Source: Paracoccaceae bacterium
GTDB lineage: Bacteria; Pseudomonadota; Alphaproteobacteria; Rhodobacterales; Rhodobacteraceae
DNA: 56,717 bases
Direction of reading: 5' to 3'
Assembly: GCA_947371955.1 (NCBI GenBank)
Contig: CANBRQ010000008.1
Coordinates: 1 to 56,717, forward strand
Below, in pieces: positions 42,522 through 51,936 of the stretch. Position numbers and translations under genes: made by a program. The notes beneath the pieces were generated by a model. It did no database searches. It had not been told where the DNA came from and saw only the letters and a program-made list of their open reading frames with translations. Every line of letters begins with the position of its first letter. The first letter of the stretch is position 1.

Positions 42522-44519
42522 CTACCTTTTCGCGCCGAGGGTCGCGGCAAAGAACTGAAGGATAAGTTCGTTGATCTGCCGGTGCGCTTCAACGGCTCCG
42601 ACCGGTCCGGATTGCCCAAGCCAACCGAGGGCGGGTTGCATGGCCGGAAGGTCGGTGAAGTCGACGTGAAACAGGCCATGCAACTCCACCAGCCGGCCAT
42701 GTTCGCTGTGCGATAGGGCTTCGGCAATCGTTGTGGCCTGCGCGGCTATCTCGTCCTCCGGCCACCCCCCGGAGGCCTTGCGTTCCAGGCGCTGATCCTC
42801 GGACGGGCGGCTGATCCACAGGGCGGGCTGACGCAGGCCCTTTCTTGCAACATCGGTAGGGACGGGGGCATCCATCATCACACAGGCGTCGATGCGGGCC
42901 TCCGTCGAGCAGGCCTGCGCTGTCACGAGGGCGCCAAGCGACATGCCCATGGAACCCACATGATCCAGGTCCAGCATTCCATGCAGGTCATCCGCCGGAT
43001 CGCCATTGATTTGCGCCAGCCGGTCCAACACCACCCCGACATCGGCTGCAAAATAGGGCAGGATGCTGCCGTCGGCTGCCAGTGCCTTGGCAAAACGAGG
43101 GGGCAAGGCCTCACTTGTCTTGCGGTACGAGGGGGCGATGACCGCAGTGGCCTCCTCGCGGGTCAGGCCTTTGATGATCTGACCGCCCGGCAGCACGGTG
43201 GCTGCCACCGCGCCCGGTTGGTTCAGGGTGACGACGATGTAGCCCCGCGCTGCCAGTGCCGTCGTCTGGAAGCTTCCCATCTGCATGTAGCCGGTCACTC
43301 CGGGAAGATAGAGGATTACCGGAAAGGGCCCGCCCGCCGCAGGCTGCGCAGCATCTGTCCATGGCGCGCGCAGGCGACCCATCCCGCCCAGAAAGGCCCG
43401 AGAGATCCAGCCGTGGCGCTGGACCATGGCATCGATCTGCGGCCCGGCATCGGGGAGATAGTCAGCTTGGGAGCCTGCTTCCCGAGCCGGATAGAGGATC
43501 TGAAACGGCACGACGCGCAACGGTGCCCCAGAAAACAGATCCGGCCTTGAGGCGTCCGTGACAGAGGCATCCTCGGCGCCAATCAAGACGCCAACCGGGA
43601 TTGGCAGTGCCAGCATTGGCAGGCCGAAACGGAGAAACCCTGCGACAGCAACCGTCAGCAGGATGCCGAGGCTGAAGAGGACGCGCCTCGCTCGCGTGCC
43701 GACTTTCCACCCATTCGGGTTCGGAACCAAGGACCTTCGGTCCGGCGCGGGCAGCCGCATCGAGGGACCGCAGAGCCACACCAGCGCCGCGACCGGTCCG
43801 AACAGCACGGTAAAAAGCAGCGCTGGGCTGTAATATGGGTCGAAACTGCCGAACAGGCCCCAGACCGAATTGCTCATCATATGAAACAGGACGGCGATCA
43901 GAAGGCTTTGGCCGGCGTTGGTCACCAGCCAGACCATGACGATCCGCATCAGGATCATCGCCAGTCCATGCCACAGGATCCACAGTGGGGCGCGGCCCGC
44001 CAGGACCAGCGGGACGACATGCCAAATGGCCCAGACCGCCCCGATGGCAAGTGCTGCTGACAGGGCCGAATGGCGCCGGGTCAGGCGGGGAAGGGCATAT
44101 CCCTGCCAGCCGATCTCCTCGGCAACCGCGCCGAGGAAGAACAGCAAGAATGCCGGGAGGATCGCGCTTGGCGGCAACAGGGCCAGCGCCGGTAAATCGG
44201 AGCCCGACAGCCAGATCACACCCGCTGTGACAGCGAAAGCCAATGGCATGACCCCCAATGCGACCAAAATCCATGTGGCCCGGAGAATGCCTGGGGCATG
44301 GAATGCGCTAACAAGCAGGGCGCGGGTCGCAGAAGTACCCCTCTGCCGCGCCACCAAGGTAAGGGCCACGAGCATGGGCAGGCAAGCCATCAGGGCGCTG
44401 ATCGGCAGGGCAGGGGCAAAAGGCAAGGACAGTCTGGTCACGCCCAACACGTAGAACGGCAGCGACAGGATCAGGACCAGCCCGAAATACCACAAGGCCG
44501 CGTCGTCTTTACCGGTCAC
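42522..44519 (-). CDS. CPBP-type membrane protease fused to alpha/beta hydrolase
   Basis: 665 residues. The first 260 form about eight membrane helices with CPBP/CAAX-protease-like sites: EE in GAVAEEIGWQGYALPRL (134-135), His167 in AIWHVVP and His213 in LFHMMSNS. Another membrane segment lies near 283-310. Residues about 330-665 are an alpha/beta hydrolase resembling PAF-acetylhydrolase-type lipases: VILYLPGVTGYMQMGSFQTT, nucleophile Ser527 in GSMGMSLGALV, and His candidates in ELHGLFHVDFTDLP. Topology would place the hydrolase next to the membrane. The start is GTG at 44519, preceded by AAGGAG; the frame stays open far upstream only because it is antisense to the neighbouring gene. Confidence 0.8.
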   Translation of the reverse strand: MTGKDDAALWYFGLVLILSLPFYVLGVTRLSLPFAPALPISALMACLPMLVALTLVARQRGTSATRALLVSAFHAPGILRATWILVALGVMPLAFAVTAGVIWLSGSDLPALALLPPSAILPAFLLFFLGAVAEEIGWQGYALPRLTRRHSALSAALAIGAVWAIWHVVPLVLAGRAPLWILWHGLAMILMRIVMVWLVTNAGQSLLIAVLFHMMSNSVWGLFGSFDPYYSPALLFTVLFGPVAALVWLCGPSMRLPAPDRRSLVPNPNGWKVGTRARRVLFSLGILLTVAVAGFLRFGLPMLALPIPVGVLIGAEDASVTDASRPDLFSGAPLRVVPFQILYPAREAGSQADYLPDAGPQIDAMVQRHGWISRAFLGGMGRLRAPWTDAAQPAAGGPFPVILYLPGVTGYMQMGSFQTTALAARGYIVVTLNQPGAVAATVLPGGQIIKGLTREEATAVIAPSYRKTSEALPPRFAKALAADGSILPYFAADVGVVLDRLAQINGDPADDLHGMLDLDHVGSMGMSLGALVTAQACSTEARIDACVMMDAPVPTDVARKGLRQPALWISRPSEDQRLERKASGGWPEDEIAAQATTIAEALSHSEHGRLVELHGLFHVDFTDLPAMQPALGWLGQSGPVGAVEAHRQINELILQFFAATLGAKR

Positions 44520-44789
44520 TTCTGCGGGCTCCTTGAAGGGAATGAAAATCGGGTCGCACAGCGTACCCAAGCCGGTGGCTTGCGCCGATGCCAGTCCAGC
44601 CTGACCCGATCGCCTGAAAGGTGCTTTGACCTGGATCAGCGCCAAACACTTGGTACCGGCTGGCCAAGCATCCAAAGACCTGCTTGAGTCATTACAATCC
44701 TTCCCGACCTTTGGCCTTGTCGTTTTGAACCCACGCGAATCAGCGGAGCCGTCTATGAAGCTGACATAAGGACCGTTGGAGAGGCATCG
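44520..44789. promoter_or_regulatory. Divergent promoter region
   Basis: 270 bases separate the CPBP-hydrolase gene (-) from the mannonate dehydratase-kinase gene (+). A partly symmetric TTGGTACCGGCTGGCCAA near 44650 resembles an operator but is imperfect. No RNA element is seen. Confidence 0.35.
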
Positions 44790-46952
44790 ATGCTGGAATC
44801 TTGGCGCTGGTTCGGACCGCTTGACCGGATAACCCTGCCGCAGATCGCCCAAACCGGCGCGCGCGGCATCGTGACCGCCCTGCATGACGTGCCCTACGGC
44901 GCGGTCTGGACCTTGGACGCCATCAATGCCCGCAAAACGTTGATCGAGGGGGCGGGACTTGGCCTGCATTGGGCGGTGGTCGAAAGTCTGCCGGTGCATG
45001 ATCGCATCAAGCGAGGCGAGGGCGATCTGGCCCTGCTGTTCGCCAACTACCGGACCTCGCTGGAGAATCTGGCCGCTGCCGGCATCCGGACCATTTGCTA
45101 CAACTTCATGACGGTGGTGGATTGGATCCGCACCGACCACGATCTGCCAATGCGGGGAGGCGGGCGCGCGCTTTCGTTCAGTGCCGCCAAGATGGCAGCG
45201 TTCGAGCGTCACATGCTGGGGCGCGACATTGCCGAGGACTACCCGCCCGAGGCCATTCTGGCGGGCGATGCCTGGTTCGCCTCCAGCACGGCGACGGATC
45301 GGGCAGACCTTCTGGCCAAGATCATGGCCGGTCTGCCCGGTTCCTACGACCGCTTCTCGGTAGAGGGTTTGCAAGCCGAACTGGCCAAGTATGACGGTCT
45401 GACGGTGGACCGCCTGCGCGCCAATCTGGGCCGCTTTCTTGATGAGGTGATCCCCACCGCCGAGCGTCTTGGCCTGCGGCTGTGCATCCATCCCGATGAT
45501 CCGCCGCGTCCGGTCTTTGGCCTGTCGCGGATCGCATCGTCCGAGGAGGATCTGGCCTGGATACTGAATCGCACCGTCAGCCCTGCCAATGGGATAACCT
45601 TCTGCGCCGGTGCCCTTGGGGCCAACCGGGCCAATGACTTGCCCCGGATCGCCCGGCGCTTTGCGCCTCGGGTGCATTTTCTGCATCTGCGCTCGGTAGA
45701 ACACGCTCCTGACGGGTCGTTCCACGAGGCCGCCCACTTGGAGGGGTACGGTGATCTGCCCCGGTTGGTGGCGATCTTCCTGCGGGAAGAGGCGCGCCGC
45801 CGGGCCCAGGGCCGCACCGATGCCGACCTGCCGTTTCGCCCCGACCACGGCCACGAGCTTCTGTCCGACATCGGTGGCGGCACCCATCCCGGCTATCCGC
45901 TGATTGGCCGCTTGCGCGGGTTGGCCGAATTGCGCGGCGTGATCGCAGCCACCCAGATCGCACAGTTCGAGGCGCGCTGCACCCGGCTGACCGCCGATCT
46001 GGGCCTTGGCTCTGACGTGCTGGCGGTCACGCCGCTGACCGGAGGTGTTGCCTCTGACATCGCCCGGGTCGATCTGCCCAGCGGCCCGATCTGCGTGAAG
46101 TTCGCCCTGCCCAAACTGAAGGTCGCGGCCGACTGGTACGCCCCCGTCCATCGCAACCGCGCCGAGTATCAGTGGCTAGCGGCAGCAGGCGAGGTTGCGC
46201 CAGCCTCGGTCCCGCGGCTTCTGGGCCGCAGTGCCGTGCTCAACGGTTTTGCGATGGAGTTTCTGCAAGGCGATCAGGTCTATCTGTGGAAAGCAGCGCT
46301 TCTGGCGGGTGCGGCACCGCGCGGTGAGGCGGCGCTGGTGGCTGATGTGCTGGGCCGCATTCATGCCCGGTCAACCGCACCGGATTTCGATGTGGTCCCG
46401 TTCCAGAACCGCGACGATTTCAACGCGATCCGGCTGGAGCCCTATCTGCGCCACACCGCGCTCCGCCATCCCGATCTGGCAGCCGGGCTGCAAGGTTTGG
46501 CCGATCAGCTTTACGGCTCCAGTCGCGCGCTGGTGCATGGCGATATCAGCCCCAAGAACATTCTGATTCGCGATGGCGTGCCGGTGATCCTTGACGCCGA
46601 ATGCGCCACCATGGGGGATCCAGTCTTCGACGTGGCCTTCTGCATGAACCATCTGGTGCTGAAGTCGCTTCACCTGCCCGCGATGGCTGCGGCTTATCTG
46701 TCGGAGGTGATCAACTTCTGGCGCCAATACGCCCGCCACGTGACTTGGGAGGACCCTGCGGTCTTGGAAACCCGGCTGATGGCCCTGCTTCCCGCGCTCA
46801 TGCTGGCGCGCGTCGATGGCAAGTCCCCGGTCGAGTACCTTGATGCCTCGGCACAGGCGCAGGTTCGCTGCCTTTCGCGCGGGCTGATCACCGCGCCGGC
46901 GACGGGTCTTGCTGCATTCGTCGACAGGGTGGCGGCGACGAGCCGCAATTGA
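44790..46952 (+). CDS. Mannonate dehydratase fused to APH-type phosphotransferase
   Basis: 720 residues. Residues 1 to about 395 are a full UxuA-type D-mannonate dehydratase: LCIHPDDPPRPVFGL, GITFCAGALGANRAND, VHFLHLRSVE, and RPDHGHELLSD with the metal-binding Cys/His/Asp positions, ending GRLRGLAELRGV. UxuA converts mannonate to 2-keto-3-deoxygluconate (KDG). From about 398 a full aminoglycoside-phosphotransferase-type kinase follows: Lys437 in ICVKFALPK, the catalytic loop LVHGDISPKNILI (Asp585, Asn590), and the metal site VILDAECATMGDPVFD (Asp602). Both domains look active, and no internal start with a good ribosome site is evident. A kinase joined to the KDG-forming enzyme may phosphorylate the product or a related acid; this is inference. 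GGAGAGG precedes the ATG. Confidence 0.85.
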   Translation: MLESWRWFGPLDRITLPQIAQTGARGIVTALHDVPYGAVWTLDAINARKTLIEGAGLGLHWAVVESLPVHDRIKRGEGDLALLFANYRTSLENLAAAGIRTICYNFMTVVDWIRTDHDLPMRGGGRALSFSAAKMAAFERHMLGRDIAEDYPPEAILAGDAWFASSTATDRADLLAKIMAGLPGSYDRFSVEGLQAELAKYDGLTVDRLRANLGRFLDEVIPTAERLGLRLCIHPDDPPRPVFGLSRIASSEEDLAWILNRTVSPANGITFCAGALGANRANDLPRIARRFAPRVHFLHLRSVEHAPDGSFHEAAHLEGYGDLPRLVAIFLREEARRRAQGRTDADLPFRPDHGHELLSDIGGGTHPGYPLIGRLRGLAELRGVIAATQIAQFEARCTRLTADLGLGSDVLAVTPLTGGVASDIARVDLPSGPICVKFALPKLKVAADWYAPVHRNRAEYQWLAAAGEVAPASVPRLLGRSAVLNGFAMEFLQGDQVYLWKAALLAGAAPRGEAALVADVLGRIHARSTAPDFDVVPFQNRDDFNAIRLEPYLRHTALRHPDLAAGLQGLADQLYGSSRALVHGDISPKNILIRDGVPVILDAECATMGDPVFDVAFCMNHLVLKSLHLPAMAAAYLSEVINFWRQYARHVTWEDPAVLETRLMALLPALMLARVDGKSPVEYLDASAQAQVRCLSRGLITAPATGLAAFVDRVAATSRN

Positions 46953-47877
46953 CCACATCTGGAGCTTGGGATGGAACCGATGGGCAAGATTGCGGTGCCG
47001 ATGTTGGTCGAGGGGTTAGGCCCTTTGTTTTATGGGCGACCGGGCGGGTTGCGGGCTTTGGCTGAAGCTGGCGCGTCCCGGCCTTGATGCAGCCGACCAT
47101 GTCGACGTAGGCTGGATTGTCGCGAGCTTTGACCGGATCGACGTGCTTGCCGTCGTCGAAGGCTATCGTCGTCAGCTGGTCCAGGGCCGTTTTAGCGTCG
47201 AGTTGCGGGCGACCCGATCTTTGCAGATCGACAAGGCTATCCGGCTCTGGAACGCCTTGGCCAAATCTCGACCGGAACGGTTGCGCCATTTCTGCCGGAG
47301 CCGCAACGGAAGCGTTGGCACACCTACCTTTGGCTTGGGGAAGATCGCTTGAACATGGAACGACACTTGGCAGCCGAAGCCGCGCGGCTGTTCCGGCCAA
47401 GGTCGTAAAATATCGTTATTCAGTCCAAGGTGCCGCCACAATCGGCACAGCAGACGCAGTCGCTGCGGGAACCTAGGGCGCAGAAGACAAGTGGGCGGAG
47501 GACGCTCGAGCCTGGCCATCAGTGCTTCGCTTTTGGCTTTTAGTGTAAAATTATGACAATCTTGTATACCCTTTAGTGTGCGTGCGGGGCCCAACCTGCC
47601 TCTTGCGAGCTTGAAGCAAAACCTTTAGCTAACTGCAATTGAGGTTAGTGATAAAATTGTATGGGAATCAAACGGTGGTCAGGCGGAGAACCGGAAAGCC
47701 TATTTATTGTGCGTACTTACATCGAGTGACAGGCGATGTGTGCGTTGAGGCTGAAGTGTTTCTCTGTGTCCATGTGAGGCGCTCAGCGACTACTCTGTGA
47801 TGTATTTGAGAGTATTTGGCGTTTCATCGCAGCTTGACCTGGTAAGGCCACGCTGATCTGGCAAAGGGCTTGTTTTC
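46953..47877. other. Long intergenic stretch, no recognised gene
   Basis: 925 bases. The left two thirds contain short protein-like segments on the minus strand (for example LDQLTTIAFDDGKHVDPVKA near 47150) that I cannot assign and that lack a proper start; they may be remnants. From about 47520 the DNA becomes clearly AT-richer, as expected for a promoter region of the glycan block that starts at 47878. TTGACC near 47833 is a possible -35 box without an obvious partner. Confidence 0.4.
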
Positions 47878-50136
47878 ATGCTTGACAAAGTGTCAAAAGG
47901 AACAGTGATCGCCGTCTGCGGCCCCGATCCTGTTGCATTTGAAAGCGCTCTTTCTCGATTGGTTCAGCGGCCCGCCGTCGTTGTTGCTTTTACCACTGTT
48001 TCGCCCGACACGATTGGGTCCATTCGCCGGCTTGCTCAGGGTGGTCGCACCATTCATGTGGCTGCGTTGCCTGGTTTGCGAACTGGCACTCATGATCTTG
48101 TCCGTTATTCTTCACCTGATCTGGCAAGCGTGAAGCCAAAGTTGCCTGCCTTGTCCAAGCGGTACCCAAGCTTGCGCGAGGTAGACCGTCAGAGTGTCTC
48201 CGGACTGTCACAATCAGAGCTTCTGGCCGCACTTTCGGACGTGCCGACGCCGATATCGCTTTGGCTCGATTTGCCCGGCACCGAGGCCGATATCTTGCGG
48301 GCACTGCACATTGCGGGCGTTTTGGATCGGATCGACGCGATTGATCTGCGCTGCGGGGTTGAACCGTTCTTTGCTGGGGCTGAAGGGGCCTCGCAGATTT
48401 CTGCGACACTCTCGACATTGGGTTTCGAACTTTTCGGGTCTGACGAAAGTGACAAGAACTTCCCGCAATTGCGTTTTCGCCCGGATGCGCGCGTGCGACG
48501 GTTGACGAAACTCGAAGGGGATCTTTCGGACGCGGATCGCCGGATTTTGGTTCTCAAACAGGAACTCGCAGTTGCGCAGGCGAAGGCTTCTGAAAATGCT
48601 GCGGCAGCGGAGACGGGACGTGCCGCTTTGGCAAGGCTGACCAAAGAGGTAGCCGAGTCGAAGGCGCGAGAATCCGATCAGGCGAAGGTATTTGAGGCCG
48701 GCCGTTCAGAGCGTCAGGCAGAAGTTGCAAAGCTTAAAGCTGAACTTGCAAGGGTGTCGGAACAGATTGAGGAGGAGGCACGCGCAAGGCAGAGTGCAGA
48801 AGACAGCCTGCTTCTCGTCACTGCGCGCTTTGCAGCAACCGCGATCCAAACTCAACAGGGCACCGAAGCCCTTGCGACCGCCCATGATACCCAGGCCGCC
48901 GAACTTGCTTCGTTGCGCGAGGCCCTTTCCGGCGTCTCTGCCGAACGCGATGCCGCCCTTGCGCGTGCTGCTGAACTTGCTGCACAGGGCACAGAAGCCC
49001 TCGCTGCCGCCCACGATGCTCAGGCCGCCGAACTTGCCTCATTGCGGGAGGCCCTTTCCGGCGTCTCTGCCGAGCGCGATGCGGCCCTTACCCGTGCCGC
49101 TGAACTTGCTGCACAGAATTCAGAAGCCCTTCGCGCCGCTCGCACTGCCGAGATGGCCGAACTTGCTTCACTGCGGGACGTTCTGTCTGACGTGGCTGCC
49201 GAGCGCGATGCGGCCCTCGCCCGTGCCGCTGAGCTTGCTGCGGAGGGTGCGGAAACCCTTGCCGCTGCCCGCGATGCCCAGGCAGCCGAACTTGTTTCAT
49301 TGCAGCAGGCACTTGCTCGCATCTCTGCGCAGCGCGATGCTGCCGTAGCCCGGAGCGCTGAACTTGCAGAGGGCGCTGAATCCTTTACTGCCACCTGTGA
49401 TGGTCAGGCAGCCGAACTTGCTTCATTGCGGGAGGCACTCTCTGGCGCCGCTTCCGAGCGCGTTGCTGCTTTTGCCCGTGGTGCTGAACTTGCTGCACAG
49501 GATTCAGAAGTCCTTCGCGCCGCCCGCGATGCTTTGGCCGCCGAACTTGCTTCATTGCGAGAGGCGCTGTCTGACGTTTCTGCCGAGCGCGATGCCGCCA
49601 TTGCCTGCGGCGCTGAATTTGCAAAGGGCGCTGAGGCGCTTGTGGCCTTGCGTGATGGCCAGGCCGCTGAACTTGCTTCACTGCGGAAGACCCTGTCTGG
49701 CGTCTCCGCCCAGCGTGATGCTGCGATTGCCCGCGTCGCCGAACTTGCAGGGGGCGCAGACGCTCTTGCAGCCTCACGCGATGCCCAGGCTGCCGAACTT
49801 GCGTCATTGCGGAAGGCCCTGTCTGGCGTATCTGCCGAGCGGGATGCTGCTTTTCTGGAGGTTTCTGCGGCAAAAGCCGCAGGCGACAAACTCTGGCGTG
49901 AGCGCGACGCAGCACTGTCGGAAAGGGATGCGGCAACGGCACGGGGCGTGAAACTGGAACTGGATCTGTCGGAAGCCAACGCGTCCTTGACCTCTGAAAG
50001 CGAGCGCGCGACGGCGCTTGAACAGAAACTGAAGGATCAGGACACGCGGTTGGTCCTTGCGCACGAGGACTTCCAACGGGCCGAGACTCAACTTTTGTTG
50101 CTGAAGGAGCTCCTGATCAGGGAAAATGGTCCATGA
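47878..50136 (+). CDS. FkbM-like domain plus long repetitive coiled coil
   Basis: 752 residues, no signal peptide. Residues 1-205 resemble the C-terminal half of an FkbM methyltransferase (SLWLDLPGTEADILRALHIA, ISATLSTLGFELFGSDESDK) but lack the SAM-binding glycine loop, so catalysis is unlikely. The rest is alanine/glutamate-rich coiled coil. Within it, residues about 330-668 are eight tandem 42- or 43-residue repeats of the type AAELASLREALSGVSAERDA, encoded by 126- or 129-base units from about 48860. It probably acts as a scaffold or spacer for the glycan-modifying enzymes encoded next to it. The stop overlaps the next ATG (ATGA), which couples it to the sulfotransferase-like gene. Confidence 0.75.
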   Translation: MLDKVSKGTVIAVCGPDPVAFESALSRLVQRPAVVVAFTTVSPDTIGSIRRLAQGGRTIHVAALPGLRTGTHDLVRYSSPDLASVKPKLPALSKRYPSLREVDRQSVSGLSQSELLAALSDVPTPISLWLDLPGTEADILRALHIAGVLDRIDAIDLRCGVEPFFAGAEGASQISATLSTLGFELFGSDESDKNFPQLRFRPDARVRRLTKLEGDLSDADRRILVLKQELAVAQAKASENAAAAETGRAALARLTKEVAESKARESDQAKVFEAGRSERQAEVAKLKAELARVSEQIEEEARARQSAEDSLLLVTARFAATAIQTQQGTEALATAHDTQAAELASLREALSGVSAERDAALARAAELAAQGTEALAAAHDAQAAELASLREALSGVSAERDAALTRAAELAAQNSEALRAARTAEMAELASLRDVLSDVAAERDAALARAAELAAEGAETLAAARDAQAAELVSLQQALARISAQRDAAVARSAELAEGAESFTATCDGQAAELASLREALSGAASERVAAFARGAELAAQDSEVLRAARDALAAELASLREALSDVSAERDAAIACGAEFAKGAEALVALRDGQAAELASLRKTLSGVSAQRDAAIARVAELAGGADALAASRDAQAAELASLRKALSGVSAERDAAFLEVSAAKAAGDKLWRERDAALSERDAATARGVKLELDLSEANASLTSESERATALEQKLKDQDTRLVLAHEDFQRAETQLLLLKELLIRENGP
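48860..49860 (+). repeat. Eight tandem 126/129-base coding repeats
   Basis: The anchor CTTGCTTC(A/G)TTGCG and its variants fall at 48904, 49033, 49162, 49291, 49417, 49546, 49672 and 49798, spaced 129, 129, 129, 126, 129, 126 and 126 bases. All stay in frame. Units with an extra residue end ELAAQ or ELAAE; shorter ones lack it. The pattern fits expansion by slippage or unequal recombination. Confidence 0.9.
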
Positions 50137-51848
50137 TCAGCCGCAAAGAGGCGACCGGGGTTCCGGGACGCAAAAGACCTAAGGCGCAGTCTGGATCGGA
50201 ACCTGCGCTGATGTCTGAAAGCAGCAAAGCAGCCTTAGATGTTGGTGCCCTGCCACAAACCGAAGCCAACATGCCAGGCGAAGCGAAGAACGCGAGCAAG
50301 GCTGCGAAGCCATCAACCTCTCGCAGGAAAACCGTGCCGTCTCTGCCCGGGCAGGCTTCTGCGGTGATTGAAGGATCCTACGGCGCGCAGTTGTATGTGG
50401 ACGAGCATCTGATGGAGGCAAGCCGGACTCGCTGGCAGTATGGTGAATGGGACGAACTGGCCTCAATCCCTTCCGATGTGATCGAGGGGCATCCCGACCG
50501 TGCCAGGCTGGCGCTGATGGTGGCCGCTGCCAAAAGCCACCGGGGCGAAATTGCCGAGACTCGCGTGCTTTTGCGCAGCGCGGTCCAGTGGGGATGCGAC
50601 ACACGGCTGATCGCCCGGGTCATGTCGTCCATGGTGCACAATTCGCTGGGCCGCATGGCCGTGGCGCTGGCGGATCCGGCAGGCGGGACCCAGCATTTCG
50701 GAGAGGCGTTGGCGCTGGTTGAGCCGCGCAGCGACCCGGCGCTTTTGGCCCGCACTCGCCAGATGCGCGAGACCGCGCGCATGGGCCTGATGGCGGATGC
50801 GGCAAGGCTGGCCGTTGAGTTGTTGGGCAGTGTTAGGGCCGAGGATACCAGACACGTCCTCAGCCATGCCGAGGAAAGCCCTATGCCGCCGGTCATGGCC
50901 GAGGCGCCGCCACCACCCAAAGCCGAAAGTGTGAAGCCTGGCTTTGTCGCGGCAATGGTCTCCAGCATCGTGTTGCCCGAAACCTGGGCCTTGGAGGGCA
51001 ACCCGCGCTATTCGGCGGAAGCGGCCGCGTCGATCGCTGGACAGGACGAGCTGATCCATCTCGAGGTCAAGTCAATCCCCCGGTCGGGGCTGCACTATCT
51101 GCTGGCCCGCCTGCGCGAGCGGTTGGGCGATGGGTTTCGCTTCCGCGAGTGGTATCAGGAACCGGGGTGTTGCCGCCGGATGCCATGCGACCTTGCCTGT
51201 CACATGACTGGCGGCAAGAAGGGGAAGAGCCCGATCCTGCGGGTCGTCAAGTCGCATGATTTCGATCTGCGTGACCCGCTCTACCCGGCCAGCGCGCAGT
51301 TGAGGCGTCTGGTTCTGTTGCGCGACCTGCGGTTCGTCCTGACGTCGTGGTGGTGCCTTGACCTTCTTTCGGTCCACAAGGCGGTCCTGCGACAGGCCGG
51401 GATCGACCCGGTCGCGCTTTACTTCCGGCACGACTCGGCCATGGTGAAAGCAGCGTTTCGCATGCTCGATCCTGTCCAGATCGATGACTCGGAAGCGGCC
51501 ATCACCAAGTGGCTTCGGCGCCGCGAGCATTATGTTCTGGGCTTCGCGCAGAAATGGCACGACCAAGGCAGATGGGACGATGGGGTGGTCACGGCCGTCA
51601 TCCGATATCAGGACATCGACAACGTCGCGGATGTGCTTCTCGGCGCTGTTCTGGGCAATAGGGATAGTCCGGAGCCGGCTCAGCGCTCCTTTCAACCACG
51701 CCGTTCACCGCTTGACGGCCCGACGGAGCGTCTTTCTACCGCGCTGCATCGAAATGGCGATGTTTTTCTGAGCTTTGCTGACTATCTCGCAGCAAGTGAT
51801 GCGACTGGGCTGTTCCGCCGGGGACAGTCGGCCTCCGACTGGGTGTAG
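50133..51848 (+). CDS. Sulfotransferase-like protein with helical N-terminal domain
   Basis: 571 residues. Residues 1-75 look disordered. Residues about 80-230 are helical and TPR-like (HPDRARLALMVAAAKSHRGE, IAETRVLLRSAVQWGCDTRL). From about 300 a sulfotransferase-type P-loop domain is suggested by EVKSIPRSGLHYLLARLRER (phosphosulfate-binding-loop-like PRSG) and the later LRVVKSHDFDLRDPLYP and RRLVLLRDLRFVLTSWWCLD, with VVKSHDF and LLRDLRF resembling the second PAPS motif. It would transfer sulfate from PAPS to a glycan. It overlaps the coiled-coil gene by four bases, so it is the second gene of the same operon. Confidence 0.7.
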   Translation: MISRKEATGVPGRKRPKAQSGSEPALMSESSKAALDVGALPQTEANMPGEAKNASKAAKPSTSRRKTVPSLPGQASAVIEGSYGAQLYVDEHLMEASRTRWQYGEWDELASIPSDVIEGHPDRARLALMVAAAKSHRGEIAETRVLLRSAVQWGCDTRLIARVMSSMVHNSLGRMAVALADPAGGTQHFGEALALVEPRSDPALLARTRQMRETARMGLMADAARLAVELLGSVRAEDTRHVLSHAEESPMPPVMAEAPPPPKAESVKPGFVAAMVSSIVLPETWALEGNPRYSAEAAASIAGQDELIHLEVKSIPRSGLHYLLARLRERLGDGFRFREWYQEPGCCRRMPCDLACHMTGGKKGKSPILRVVKSHDFDLRDPLYPASAQLRRLVLLRDLRFVLTSWWCLDLLSVHKAVLRQAGIDPVALYFRHDSAMVKAAFRMLDPVQIDDSEAAITKWLRRREHYVLGFAQKWHDQGRWDDGVVTAVIRYQDIDNVADVLLGAVLGNRDSPEPAQRSFQPRRSPLDGPTERLSTALHRNGDVFLSFADYLAASDATGLFRRGQSASDWV

Positions 51849-51936
51849 TTCGGAACCCGGCGTATGGTTTCTGGCCGCGGCGGGTATGAAATGTGTGGCG
51901 AAGGTCAGAATCTGCGCAAGGACGAACGAGGACAGA

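Noticed and set aside
44520-46151. Upstream extension of the CPBP-hydrolase frame
   Set aside because: It is antisense to the mannonate dehydratase-kinase gene and has no recognisable protein; the GTG at 44519 with AAGGAG explains the true start.
48860-49860. CRISPR-like tandem repetition
   Set aside because: Units are 126-129 bases, contiguous, in frame and coding; there are no short repeats with unique spacers.
49404-49979. Long open frames on both strands inside the coiled-coil gene
   Set aside because: They arise because the repeat unit lacks stops in several frames; composition is low complexity.
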